A stretch of 29,743 nt of DNA from CAYVUM01 sp964454795 (GCA_964454795.1 CAYVUM010000040.1:1-29743), one strand, 5' to 3'; numbered from the stretch's first letter, positions 15,262 to 22,887 are shown. Program-made: numbers and translations. Notes: generated by a model from the letters alone, not told the origin.

Positions 15262-16809
15262 TCAGTCATCGAAATGGAGTGTCATCTGCCCGGCCGGACG
15301 GCGGCGCTTCGCCGGGTTTGACGGCGGCAGGCCGCCCTTGCGGCTGCCGTGGCGGGCCTGGATGGCATCCGCCTCTTCCCGGTAACCTGCGCGGCGGCGC
15401 ACCGCATAGATCTGCTCGCGGGCGGCGCGGGCAGCGGCAGCGTGTTCGACCAGTGGCGCCGGATAGTGGCGGCCGATGACACAGCCGGCGTTGGCCTGCA
15501 CGCTTGCCGGCGCCGTCCACGGTTCGTGAATGTAGCGGGCGGGCAGACCGGACAGTGCCGGGAGCCAGCGGCGGATGAAGCGGCCATCCGGGTCGTGGGC
15601 GCGGGACTGCTTCACCGGATTATAGATCCGCGCCGTGTTGATGCCGGTGGTGCCGCTTTGCATCTGCATCTGCGGGTAGTGGATGCCCGGTTCGTAATCG
15701 ACGAACAGCCGGGCCAGATGCAGCGCCGGTTCGCGCCAGTGCAGCCACAGATGGTACGCGGCGAACGAGGCCAGCATCGCCCGCATCCGGAAGTTGATCC
15801 AGCCGACCGCGGCGAGCGCCCGCATGCAGGCATCGACGAACGGCAAGCCGGTCTCTCCGGCGGCCCAGGCCTCGAACCGTGCCCGGTCGAAGGCGCCCTG
15901 GCGCAGCCCGTCGTAGGCGGGATGCTGGTTCTCGAACTCGAGGGCGGGCTGATCCTCCAGTTTCTGCATGAAATGGCAGTGCCAGTGCAGCCGCCCCTCG
16001 AAGGCTTTCAGGGCCGGGATCCACGAGCCCCGGGCGTCGGGCGGCAGAGCGCGGACCCGATCAAGTCGCCGGTGCACGCCCTGGGCCGCCTCGCGCATCG
16101 ACACGGTTCCGGCCGCGAAATGGGCGCTGAGCCGCGAGCAGGCCGCGGTCGCCGTGTTCGGGCTGGACATTTCCTTATGATAGCGCGCGGCGCGGTGGGC
16201 GAGGAAACTCTCAAGAAGTGCGAGGCCGGCCGTGCGGCCGCCGGGCGGAGCGCCCTCGTCCGCCTGGTTCGCCAGCCCCAGATCGGCGGCGACCGGCAGC
16301 GTGCCCGGGTCGAGATGTGCGATCGGCGCCAGCGCTGCCGGCGGTGGCAGGACCGGCTCGGCCATCTGCCGGTCCCAGCGCTTCGCCCAGCCGGTGCGAT
16401 CCTTGAGGCCGCGGATAACCCCGTGCTGGCGGAACTCCGTCCAGATCACACCGTTCGCCTTCGCCCAGGCGCGGACCCGGCGATCGCGAGCGAAGGTCCA
16501 GGCATTGCCCGTCTCCTGGTGGCTGTAGAGACAGAAGGGTCCAAACCCCTGCAGGAGGTCGCCGAACACGGCGAGCGCCTCCCCGCAGCGCACGATCAGC
16601 GGCTGACCGAGCACGCTCAGTGCGACGCGGAGCTCATCGAGGCTGGGGCGGAGAAACTGCCAGTGCCGGGCCGCGGCATCCGGTTGTCGCCAGAACTCGG
16701 GCTCGACGATGTAAAGCGGCAGCACCGGTCCGTGCCGGGCTGCGGCGACCAGCGGGGCGTGGTCGGCGATCCGCAGATCGCGCTTGAACCAGACAACGTT
16801 GAGGCTCAT
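15262..16809 (-). CDS. Cryptochrome/deoxyribodipyrimidine photolyase family protein
   Basis: This 515-residue flavoprotein uses blue light and FAD to repair cyclobutane pyrimidine dimers, or acts as a cryptochrome. The N-terminal antenna-domain strand is NVVWFKRDLRIADHAPL. FAD-domain motifs are SRLSAHFAAGTVS, GETGLPFVDACMRAL, GWINFRMRAMLASF and the TTGINTARIYNPVKQSRAHDPDG loop, followed by YIHEPWTAP and HYPAPLVEH. This differs clearly from the FeS-type enzyme at 12305, and no four-Cys cluster site is present. The subclass cannot be fixed by eye. The ATG at 16809 follows the DUF3429 gene by 25 bp, so it is probably the third gene of an SDR-DUF3429-photolyase operon. The C-terminal 40 residues are basic and may bind DNA. 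Confidence 0.94.
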   Translation of the reverse strand: MSLNVVWFKRDLRIADHAPLVAAARHGPVLPLYIVEPEFWRQPDAAARHWQFLRPSLDELRVALSVLGQPLIVRCGEALAVFGDLLQGFGPFCLYSHQETGNAWTFARDRRVRAWAKANGVIWTEFRQHGVIRGLKDRTGWAKRWDRQMAEPVLPPPAALAPIAHLDPGTLPVAADLGLANQADEGAPPGGRTAGLALLESFLAHRAARYHKEMSSPNTATAACSRLSAHFAAGTVSMREAAQGVHRRLDRVRALPPDARGSWIPALKAFEGRLHWHCHFMQKLEDQPALEFENQHPAYDGLRQGAFDRARFEAWAAGETGLPFVDACMRALAAVGWINFRMRAMLASFAAYHLWLHWREPALHLARLFVDYEPGIHYPQMQMQSGTTGINTARIYNPVKQSRAHDPDGRFIRRWLPALSGLPARYIHEPWTAPASVQANAGCVIGRHYPAPLVEHAAAARAAREQIYAVRRRAGYREEADAIQARHGSRKGGLPPSNPAKRRRPAGQMTLHFDD

Positions 16810-16834
16810 CGGCCGGTCCCGGCGCTCGGGGTGT

Positions 16835-17299
16835 TCACGGGGTGCGGACCCACACCGCGGCCGCGCTGACCGCGAGCAGTGCGGCGACCGTCAGCGACAA
16901 CGGAGCTCGCAACGGCTGCCACCAGACGGGTGCGGCACCGATCCCGATGGCATACCGGTCGATCAGCAGCACCAGGACGAAGGCGACGGCCAGCACGGCC
17001 AGGGCGACCGCCGTCGACGGCTGGAGCACGGCGGCCCAGCCGACCAGGGCCGGGACCACGCTGAGCCGGAGCAGCAGGGCCGGGGGCACCGTCATCCGGC
17101 TGGCCAGGCCCCAGTGGGCGCCGCCGATGAACGACAGGATCACCGCGCCGTAAAGAGCGCCCGCGTCGGCAATCAGGAGCGCCGCAAACCGCGGGGCAAC
17201 CCAGCCGGCGATCGCAGCAGCGAGGAATGGCAGCGCACCAGCGGCCCCGAGGCCGATGGCAACCGGCGGCACCCTTCTGTGCGCTGGCGGCCCCGTCAC
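16835..17299 (-). CDS. DUF3429 membrane protein
   Basis: This 154-residue protein has about five hydrophobic segments and the DUF3429 signature GAVILSFIGGAHWGLA near residues 50-65. It is an inner-membrane protein of unknown function. The ATG at 17299 overlaps the stop of the SDR gene (ATGA at 17296-17299), and the photolyase starts 25 bp after its stop. DUF3429 proteins are often encoded near photolyase and SDR genes in proteobacteria, which suggests a link with light or oxidative stress, but no activity is known to me. Confidence 0.9.
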   Translation of the reverse strand: MTGPPAHRRVPPVAIGLGAAGALPFLAAAIAGWVAPRFAALLIADAGALYGAVILSFIGGAHWGLASRMTVPPALLLRLSVVPALVGWAAVLQPSTAVALAVLAVAFVLVLLIDRYAIGIGAAPVWWQPLRAPLSLTVAALLAVSAAAVWVRTP

Positions 17300-18138
17300 G
17301 ACGATGGGTCGCTCCCGTGTTTGCCGGCGGCCTGGGCGGAAGGCGACCGGCTGCGGTTGACCCGGTCAACGAGCCGCATCGCGGCGCCCACGGCGCCGGT
17401 GACCAGCCGCCGCGGCGGAACCAGCGGGCCGAAGGCGACTTGGTCGACCAGGCCCGTGACCTTGACAGTGCAGCGGCCGAGCGCCTGCAGGCCGGCGCGG
17501 GCGACAATGGCCGGATCGGTCGCCCCGGGCAGGTCGCCGCCCTGAAATCCGGCACGCCCGCCAAACTCAGTCCGGGTGGCGCCGGGGCAAAGTGCCAGGA
17601 TGTCCACCGGCTCGCCGCGCAGCTCGTCGGCAAGCGCCTCGGTCCACGACAGATCGAAGGCCTTTGTCGCTGCATACGTGGCAAAGAACGGGACGGGCGC
17701 AAACGCGGCCGTGCTGGCGAGGTTGATCACCCCACATCGCCGCCGCGCGAGGCGCGCCCGGGAGAGCATGCCGGGAACGAGGCGTGTGGTCAGGATCACC
17801 GGCGCCAGGACGTTGACGACCACCGTGTCCCGCGCGTCAACGGGAGCCCGGGAGAACACCGGCCCCAGGTGACCGATACCGGCGTTGTTAATCAGCAGGT
17901 CAATGCCAAACCCATCGGCCCGTTCGGCGAGTGCGATGATGTCCGCTTCCCGGGTGAGGTCGGCAGCAACGGTTTCGATCTCCCGCCCCGGGCGCGCCAG
18001 CTCCTCCCGAACATCGTTGAGGCGCTGTGCATTGCGGCCGGTCAGGAGCAGGTCGGCCTGCCCGGCCAGTTCCCGTGCGAACGCCTGGCCGATGCCACTG
18101 GTCGCGCCGGTAATCAGAACCCTATGAAATCGTGCCAT
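17296..18138 (-). CDS. Short-chain dehydrogenase/reductase, canonical active site
   Basis: This 280-residue SDR has the classical TGATSGIG cofactor loop (residues 10-17), NNAGIG, the catalytic Ser in INLAST, and YAATK (Tyr155, Lys159). It is therefore an intact NAD(P)-dependent oxidoreductase, unlike the SDR at 9060. The C-terminal 60 residues extend past the core fold and contain a hydrophobic, basic segment (VPPRRLVTGAVGAAMRLVDRV) that may associate with the membrane; similar extensions occur in the DltE/YqjQ-like SDR group. A strong AAGGAGG site lies about 9 nt before the ATG. It is the first gene of the SDR-DUF3429-photolyase operon and diverges from rpoH. Substrate unknown. Confidence 0.93.
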   Translation of the reverse strand: MARFHRVLITGATSGIGQAFARELAGQADLLLTGRNAQRLNDVREELARPGREIETVAADLTREADIIALAERADGFGIDLLINNAGIGHLGPVFSRAPVDARDTVVVNVLAPVILTTRLVPGMLSRARLARRRCGVINLASTAAFAPVPFFATYAATKAFDLSWTEALADELRGEPVDILALCPGATRTEFGGRAGFQGGDLPGATDPAIVARAGLQALGRCTVKVTGLVDQVAFGPLVPPRRLVTGAVGAAMRLVDRVNRSRSPSAQAAGKHGSDPSS

Positions 18139-18296
18139 GGCCGATGCCTCCTTGGCGGTTGCCGCCTCGCCCGCGAACCCCCCGGCACTACGCCGGACGG
18201 CCAGCCGCGGATTTCAGGCCGATGCCGGTCGTCATCCGCCGGCCGCGCTGCCGCGTATGACCGGGCAGTGAAGGCGAAGAGCAGGCCGCATCCCAA

Positions 18297-18324
18297 TTGC
18301 ACGCGGCAAGCTGATCGGTATCGG
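18297..18324 (+). promoter_or_regulatory. Candidate sigma-70-like promoter of rpoH
   Basis: TTGCAC (18297-18302) and TATCGG (18319-18324) are 16 bp apart, placing the transcription start near 18331, about 15 nt before the rpoH ATG. It is a partial match to TTGACA/TATAAT. No CTTG-type heat-shock or TGATC-type RpoE promoter was found in the 207-bp SDR-rpoH gap. Confidence 0.25.
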
Positions 18325-18345
18325 ACGCAGCTGATGGGGATTTTC

Positions 18346-19263
18346 ATGAACCGCTCTCGATACAACTACGGTTCCGAAGAGGGTCTTGGCAAATACATGC
18401 GCCAGATTCAAAAGTTCCCCTTGCTCAAACCGGAGGAAGAGGTCGCGCTCGCCCGGCGTTGGGTGCAGGACCGCGATCAGAAATCCGCGCATCGGCTCGT
18501 CAACAGTCACTTGCGGCTTGTCGCCAAGATCGCGATGGGCTATCGCGGTTATGGCTTGCCGGTGGATGAGCTGATTGCCCAGGGAAATCTCGGACTGATG
18601 CAAGCGGTCGAGCGATTCGACCCGGAGCGCGGCTTTCGCCTCGCAACCTACGCCATGTGGTGGATCCGCGCGGCCATTCAGGAATATGTCGTCCACTCCT
18701 GGTCTCTGGTTAAAATGGGGACAACCTCCGAGCAGAAGAAGTTGTTTTTCAATCTCCGCCGCCTCAAGGCACAGATCCAGGCGCTTGAAGACGGCGATCT
18801 TTACCCCGAGAACGTGGAGCAGATTGCCGAGTCGCTTGGCGTGCCGGAGCAGGAGGTGGTTCAGATGAACCGCCGCCTCGCCGCCGCAGATGCCTCCTTG
18901 AACTCCCCGCTCAAGACTGAGAGCGAGACCGAGTGGCAGGACTGGCTGGTTGATGAGAGTGAGGGCCAGGAGCATGGCCTTGCCGAGCATGAAGAAGCCG
19001 TGCGTCGCAAGCAGTTGTTGGCGGGAGCCCTTGAGCATCTGTCAGCACGCGAACGGGACATCGTTTCGCAGCGACATCTCCGCGACAAACCGGTGACGCT
19101 CGAGCAGCTGAGCGTGTCCTACGGCATCTCGCGGGAACGGGTGCGACAGATCGAGGTCGGTGCTCTCGCGAAACTGAAGAAGTCGGTCAGCCGGGCCATG
19201 CGACGCGGCGTACGGCAGGACAGGCCGTTAAGCCCGCCGCGTCGGGAAACCTGTCCGGCCTGA
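18346..19263 (+). CDS. rpoH: RNA polymerase sigma factor RpoH (sigma-32)
   Basis: This 305-residue group 3 sigma factor directs transcription of heat-shock and stress genes. It has region 2 (SHLRLVAKIAMGYRGYGLPVD to TYAMWWIRAAIQEYV, residues 54-114), the RpoH box QKKLFFNLR (130-138), the WQDWL segment before region 4, and a C-terminal helix-turn-helix (LSVSYGISRERVRQIEVGAL) that reads the -35 element. The sequence is closer to alphaproteobacterial RpoHI than to RpoHII, though the N-terminus (SRYNYGSEEGLGKYM) is short and unusual. The ATG at 18346 has GGGGA 5 nt upstream; an ATG at 18334 is weaker. In alphaproteobacteria RpoH proteins also serve the singlet-oxygen response, which would fit the photolyase neighbours. 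A second rpoH may exist elsewhere. Confidence 0.96.
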   Translation: MNRSRYNYGSEEGLGKYMRQIQKFPLLKPEEEVALARRWVQDRDQKSAHRLVNSHLRLVAKIAMGYRGYGLPVDELIAQGNLGLMQAVERFDPERGFRLATYAMWWIRAAIQEYVVHSWSLVKMGTTSEQKKLFFNLRRLKAQIQALEDGDLYPENVEQIAESLGVPEQEVVQMNRRLAAADASLNSPLKTESETEWQDWLVDESEGQEHGLAEHEEAVRRKQLLAGALEHLSARERDIVSQRHLRDKPVTLEQLSVSYGISRERVRQIEVGALAKLKKSVSRAMRRGVRQDRPLSPPRRETCPA

Positions 19264-19399
19264 CCTCCCCCGGTTCCGGCGCCGGCCGATCGTCGCGCTG
19301 GCGCCACCTTTCCGTGCAACCCGAGGCTGGACGTGCCGGTGCCGCGCGCCAGCGTTCTCCCAGGACTGATGAGTGGATTTGACACGAGGAGCTTGGCTC

Positions 19400-20023
19400 A
19401 TGAATGCACCTGACCATCCGGCCCTGCGCGCCTGTACCGGGTCACTGTCCGTGACTCGCCCGGACCGTGCCGAAGCGGAAGCCGCCGTCCGGACGCTGAT
19501 CCGTTGGGCGGGCGACGATCCCGACCGCGAAGGACTGTCCGGCACGCCCGAGCGCGTTGTACGCGCCTATGAAGAATTCTTCGCCGGCTACTGGGAGGAC
19601 CCGACCGAACTCCTGCAGCGCACATTCGAGGAGACCGGCGGTTACGACGAAATGGTGATGCTGCGCGACATCTCGTTCGAGAGCCACTGTGAGCATCACA
19701 TGGTGCCGATCATCGGCACGGCCCATGTCGCCTACCTGCCGCGGACCCGGGTGGTGGGCATCTCGAAACTCGCCCGGGTCGTCGAAGCCTTCGCCAAGCG
19801 CCTCCAAATCCAGGAAAAAATGACCGCACAGATCGCCGACAGCATTAATACGGTCCTCCAGCCACGGGGCGTGGCGGTGGTCATCGAAGCCGCCCACCAG
19901 TGCATGACCACCCGTGGGGTGCACAAACCCGGCGTGGCCATGGTGACCAGCCGGATGCTCGGTGCCTTCCGCGACGATCCCATGACCCGACGGGAGTTTC
20001 TCGCCGCGATCCGCAAGGCCTGA
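19400..20023 (+). CDS. folE: GTP cyclohydrolase I
   Basis: This 207-residue enzyme converts GTP to 7,8-dihydroneopterin triphosphate, the first step of folate and pterin synthesis. It has the family core ISFESHCEHHMVPIIGTAHVAYLP with zinc ligands Cys97 and His100, and HQCMTTRGVHKPGVAM with Cys168. The length and the C-terminal TRREFLAAI fit the family. The ATG at 19400 has a GAGGAG site about 8 nt upstream; the frame extends 9 codons further without such a site. It lies 136 bp downstream of rpoH on the same strand, with no obvious terminator between, so read-through is possible. Folate-type cofactors serve as photolyase antennas, a possible link to the nearby photolyases. Confidence 0.97.
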   Translation: MNAPDHPALRACTGSLSVTRPDRAEAEAAVRTLIRWAGDDPDREGLSGTPERVVRAYEEFFAGYWEDPTELLQRTFEETGGYDEMVMLRDISFESHCEHHMVPIIGTAHVAYLPRTRVVGISKLARVVEAFAKRLQIQEKMTAQIADSINTVLQPRGVAVVIEAAHQCMTTRGVHKPGVAMVTSRMLGAFRDDPMTRREFLAAIRKA

Positions 20024-20042
20024 AGGTCTGACCCCGGTCCGG

Positions 20043-20078
20043 CTGCGCGCCGGTCTGCGCGCCGGTCTGCGCGCCGGT
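20043..20078. repeat. Three tandem copies of a 12-bp unit
   Basis: CTGCGCGCCGGT occurs three times in perfect head-to-tail order (20043-20054, 20055-20066, 20067-20078) and breaks into CTGCCGGGGG. It lies in the short gap between the convergent folE and SIMPL-domain genes. A slippage-prone microrepeat is the simplest reading. Confidence 0.9.
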
Positions 20079-20100
20079 CTGCCGGGGGCCGGCTCCGGCT

Positions 20101-20835
20101 TCAGTCGGCCAGGGCGAAATCCACGGTCGAGACCACCCGAACCGTTTTGGCAATCTGGCGGTGCTCGTCGACTCCGGGCAGTTTGTCGCGCGCGAGGATC
20201 TGAAACACCCCCTGTCGGGCACTGCGGATTGCCGCAAGGGCCGCTCCCGAATCGGCGGCGAACTGTTCGGCGGCGTCGCGGGCATTGGCCGTGGCCTCGC
20301 GGATCATCTCTGGCTTGATGTCGTTCAAGCGCGTGAACAGGTACATAGGCCCCTGGAGGTGGCTGCCCTCGGCGCTGAGCACGACCCCTGCCTCAACCAG
20401 TTCGCCGACCCGCTGGCTGGCGGCGGCGACAGCGGCAACGTCGGTTGTGCGCACCCCGAGGGTTTGGGCAATGATGAAGCGTTTCTCCACCGGCCCGCCA
20501 GACCGGTAGGGGTTGGCCAGCACGTCCGTCACCTGCAGCGCCTGAACCTCGATGGCGTCTTCGTTGATCCCGGCACCGGCGAGGAAGCCGGTGGCCAGCG
20601 CCGTATCCTGGCGGATTTTCGCCTGGACCGCCGCCAGATCGTCACCGGTGGCGACGAAGCGCAGCAGCCACAGTGCCAAGTCCGCTTGCACCGCCCGCTC
20701 GGCCAGTCCCTTGACGCTGACGACCCGGTCGCCGGTACGGGCATGGATGACCCCGTCGCCGACAAACCAGCCTCCCGCGGCAATCCCGGCGGCCAGGATA
20801 ACGGCGGCGGCAAATCGCAAAACCTCGGAGACCAT
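20101..20835 (-). CDS. SIMPL-domain (DUF541) protein
   Basis: This 244-residue protein has an N-terminal membrane anchor or uncleaved signal (LRFAAAVILAAGIAAGGWFVGDG, residues 6-28) and then a SIMPL/DUF541 domain (VVSVKGLAERAVQADLALW; NDIKPEMIREATANARDAAEQFAADSG). It is predicted to sit in the periplasm. Members of the family are linked to envelope or oxidative stress, but their biochemistry is not settled. The ATG at 20835 overlaps the GNAT gene stop by one base (TAATG). It is the last gene of an OsmC-GNAT-SIMPL operon. Confidence 0.9.
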   Translation of the reverse strand: MVSEVLRFAAAVILAAGIAAGGWFVGDGVIHARTGDRVVSVKGLAERAVQADLALWLLRFVATGDDLAAVQAKIRQDTALATGFLAGAGINEDAIEVQALQVTDVLANPYRSGGPVEKRFIIAQTLGVRTTDVAAVAAASQRVGELVEAGVVLSAEGSHLQGPMYLFTRLNDIKPEMIREATANARDAAEQFAADSGAALAAIRSARQGVFQILARDKLPGVDEHRQIAKTVRVVSTVDFALAD

Positions 20836-21404
20836 TATCCCATTCCCTGTTCCCGGAACCCGGGGCCATCTTCTCCCGCGGTGAGGGGGCGCGCCAGGAT
20901 CTTTTCCATCAGGATCACTTCTTTGGCCCCGCCGTCGGTGGTCTGGCGGCCCACGTCCTGGAAGCCGAACGCGTGGTGAAAGCGGAGCGAGGCCGGGTTG
21001 GGCGGTACCGCGTTGACCTCGCAGGTGAGCCGCCGGACATCGCGGCTCGCCAGGGACTCAGCCTCCAGCGCTGCATACAAGGCGCGGCCCACCCCCCGGC
21101 CGCGGCGGGCCGGTTCGACCAGGACCCGGTCGATGTAGCGGAAATCGCCGAAGCGGTCGGCGAACCAGCCGTAGTTGGGTGAGGCGTAGTCGGCCCCGGG
21201 GGCGAGGGCGACCAGCAGTCCGGCCGGGCGCCCGTCCACCTCGGCAATCCGGCTCCAGGCAGCGTGTGCGAGCAAGGCCGCCAGCGCCAGCGCATCCAGG
21301 GCGTTGACCGCCGGGACGGCGGCGTTGTTGAGCGCGAGCATCCAGCCGTGATCGGCGCTCTGCACCGGGCGGAGCACCGGGCAAGGCACAGCTTTTCCCG
21401 ACAC
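20835..21404 (-). CDS. GNAT-family N-acetyltransferase
   Basis: This 189-residue protein has the acetyl-CoA-binding motif A VLVEPARRGRGVGRALYAALE near residue 95-115 and FHHAFGFQDVGRQ in motif B, so it transfers an acetyl group to an unidentified amine. The N-terminal VLRPVQSADHGWMLALNNAAVPAVN is typical of a COG3818-like GNAT group. It starts 3 bp after the OsmC stop and overlaps the SIMPL gene start, so the three are one transcription unit. Confidence 0.92.
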   Translation of the reverse strand: MSGKAVPCPVLRPVQSADHGWMLALNNAAVPAVNALDALALAALLAHAAWSRIAEVDGRPAGLLVALAPGADYASPNYGWFADRFGDFRYIDRVLVEPARRGRGVGRALYAALEAESLASRDVRRLTCEVNAVPPNPASLRFHHAFGFQDVGRQTTDGGAKEVILMEKILARPLTAGEDGPGFREQGMG

Positions 21405-21407
21405 GCC

Positions 21408-21926
21408 TCAGGCCGTTCCCGTTGCCATCATCTCGGCGACCACCTTCGGGGTCTGCCGCAACGTCTGCAGCACCACGCAATACCGCTCGGTCAGCTTGAG
21501 CAGGGTCGCCAGTTGCTCCGGGTCGGCATCGCAGTCCAGGTCAAAGCGGAGGCGGATCGCCTGAAAGCCGACCGGGACGTCCCGGGCGACCCCGAGCGTG
21601 CCGCGGAAGTCGAGATCGCCTTCGGCGCGGACCGTCCCGCCGCAGAGCGCGATCCCGAGGGCAGTGGCAACCGCCTGGACGGTGACCCCGGCGCAGGCGA
21701 CCAGGGCCTCGAGCAGCATGTCGCCGGAGCAGAGATGAGCGCCGGAACCGCCCGTTGCGGGATGAAGGCCGGCTTCGGCGATCGCCCGGCCGGTCTCCAC
21801 CCGGCAGGTCAGCCCCGGCCCGCCGAGCGCGCCGCTGGCGGTCAGGGTCAGGACGGCCGCGGCCGGGTCGTCGCGGTAACGCGCCTTGATCGGCGCCTGA
21901 ATCTCCCGCAAGGTCTCCGCATCCAT
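21408..21926 (-). CDS. OsmC-family peroxide-detoxification protein
   Basis: This 172-residue protein is an OsmC/Ohr-fold protein with both redox cysteines: Cys78 in LLEALVACAGVTVQA and Cys150 in ERYCVVLQTL. Family members reduce organic or lipid hydroperoxides with thiol partners. The ATG at 21926 has a GGGAG site about 6 nt upstream. The longer open frame, which extends to 22487, crosses the divergent methyltransferase and is not coding. It is the first gene of a three-gene operon (OsmC, GNAT, SIMPL) and fits the oxidative-stress theme of the region. It is not a canonical Ohr by sequence, so the substrate is uncertain. Confidence 0.93.
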   Translation of the reverse strand: MDAETLREIQAPIKARYRDDPAAAVLTLTASGALGGPGLTCRVETGRAIAEAGLHPATGGSGAHLCSGDMLLEALVACAGVTVQAVATALGIALCGGTVRAEGDLDFRGTLGVARDVPVGFQAIRLRFDLDCDADPEQLATLLKLTERYCVVLQTLRQTPKVVAEMMATGTA

Positions 21927-21992
21927 GGCTCGTCTCCCGCTGCGATCTTCGTGGCTGGAGGGGAGTGTAAAGCATCCCGGCCGGACAGCGCG

Positions 21993-22670
21993 ATGCCCGA
22001 ACCCGCCGCCGACGTACCGGTTCACCGCCACCTTCGCATCACCCGGCCCGAGCCGTGGGTCGTGCGCTTCGCGCCCCTGGTCCGCGCCGGCGGGCCGGTG
22101 CTTGACTTGGCCTGCGGCAATGGCCGCCATGGCCGGGCGTTCCTGGCACGCGGTCACCCCGTGACCCTGCTCGATCGCGACACCGCGGCCGTGGCCCGCC
22201 TCGCCGGCAGCGCCGGATGCGAGGTGATCGAATTCGACCTGGAGCAGGGCCGGCCCTGGCCGCTCCCGGACCGCCGGTTCGCCGCCGTTGTCGTGATCAA
22301 CTATCTGTGGCGGCCGCTGTTTCCGCAGCTCCTGGCCGCCCTGGAGGACGGCGGGGTTCTGCTCTACGACACCTTCGCCCGCGGCAACGAGCGGTTCGCG
22401 AGCCCCCGCAACCCCGACCACTTGCTCCGCGCCGGCGAATTGCTGGAGGTGGTGCGGGGGACCCTCACCGTCGTCGCCTACGAGCACGGCCGGGTGGAGC
22501 GGGCCGAGTGTCCCGGGGTCAAGCAGCGGATCTGTGCCGTCCGGGCCGCGCCGGACCCGGACCGCGACGACGGCGAGCCGGCCCCGCTGCCGGTGGAACC
22601 AGGGTCGTGGGGAGGCCGAGACCTGTCAGCCCGTCATGGCCGGGCGGGACCTGGCAATCCACCACCTTGA
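21993..22670 (+). CDS. Class I SAM-dependent methyltransferase with repeat-derived C-terminus
   Basis: This 225-residue protein has the SAM-binding motif VLDLACGNGRHGRAFLARGH near residues 36-55, then LLDRD and FDLEQGRPWPLPDRRFAAVVVINYLW, and ends its recognisable fold near KQRICAVRAAP. Substrate unknown; this type is often labelled tellurite-resistance/TehB-like or generic. It diverges from the OsmC operon across 66 bp. The last 13 or so codons and the TGA at 22668-22670 lie inside the palindromic repeat that starts at 22630, so the present C-terminus was probably set by insertion of that element. The core fold appears intact. Confidence 0.88.
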   Translation: MPEPAADVPVHRHLRITRPEPWVVRFAPLVRAGGPVLDLACGNGRHGRAFLARGHPVTLLDRDTAAVARLAGSAGCEVIEFDLEQGRPWPLPDRRFAAVVVINYLWRPLFPQLLAALEDGGVLLYDTFARGNERFASPRNPDHLLRAGELLEVVRGTLTVVAYEHGRVERAECPGVKQRICAVRAAPDPDRDDGEPAPLPVEPGSWGGRDLSARHGRAGPGNPPP

Positions 22671-22717
22671 AATCGCTCGCGTTTTTGGATGCCCGGGTCA
22701 AGCCCGGGCATGACGGG
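22630..22717. repeat. Palindromic repeat element (RPE/REP-like), about 88 bp
   Basis: The ends form an imperfect inverted repeat: 22630-22661 and 22686-22717 match at 26 of 32 positions when one is reverse-complemented. The right arm itself folds into a perfect 8-bp hairpin (TGCCCGGG, 5-base loop, CCCGGGCA, 22690-22710). The terminal CCCGTCATG...CATGACGGG pattern resembles the palindromic elements dispersed in alphaproteobacterial genomes. The left arm is inside the methyltransferase reading frame. Confidence 0.85.
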
Positions 22718-22746
22718 ACAGGGGGGCGAACCAGATCAGAACCCCT

Positions 22747-22887
22747 GTCGGTCGGATGAGCGGACGGCGTATTCCGACGGATGTTTTCGTGCGCTGCGCT
22801 CGCGTGCCTGGGGTTGGTCGAACCCAAGGCGTCGGAGGGCCGTCACCTCCATGCGGCGGCGGATGACGCTCCGCTCATCCGCCCGAC
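22747..22887. repeat. MITE-like element with 18-bp inverted termini
   Basis: GTCGGTCGGATGAGCGGA (22747-22764) pairs with TCCGCTCATCCGCCCGAC (22870-22887) at 17 of 18 positions, bounding 141 bp. A second hairpin, GGCGGATGA/TCATCCGCC (22858-22883), overlaps the right end, and GGGTTGGTCGAACCC-like symmetry lies inside. No ORF and no clear target-site duplication are seen. Together with the preceding palindrome it fills the gap between the methyltransferase and nitrilase genes, which otherwise holds nothing recognisable. Confidence 0.65.

Noticed and set aside
14016..15269. 417-codon minus-strand ORF opposite the HAD gene
   Set aside because: The plus strand encodes HAD motifs I and IV in one frame; the minus translation resembles no family.
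15349..16869. 506-codon plus-strand ORF opposite the second photolyase
   Set aside because: Photolyase motifs are on the minus strand; the plus translation has none.
20043..20078. CRISPR-like array
   Set aside because: The repeats are contiguous, short and without spacers; the same holds for 29593-29634.
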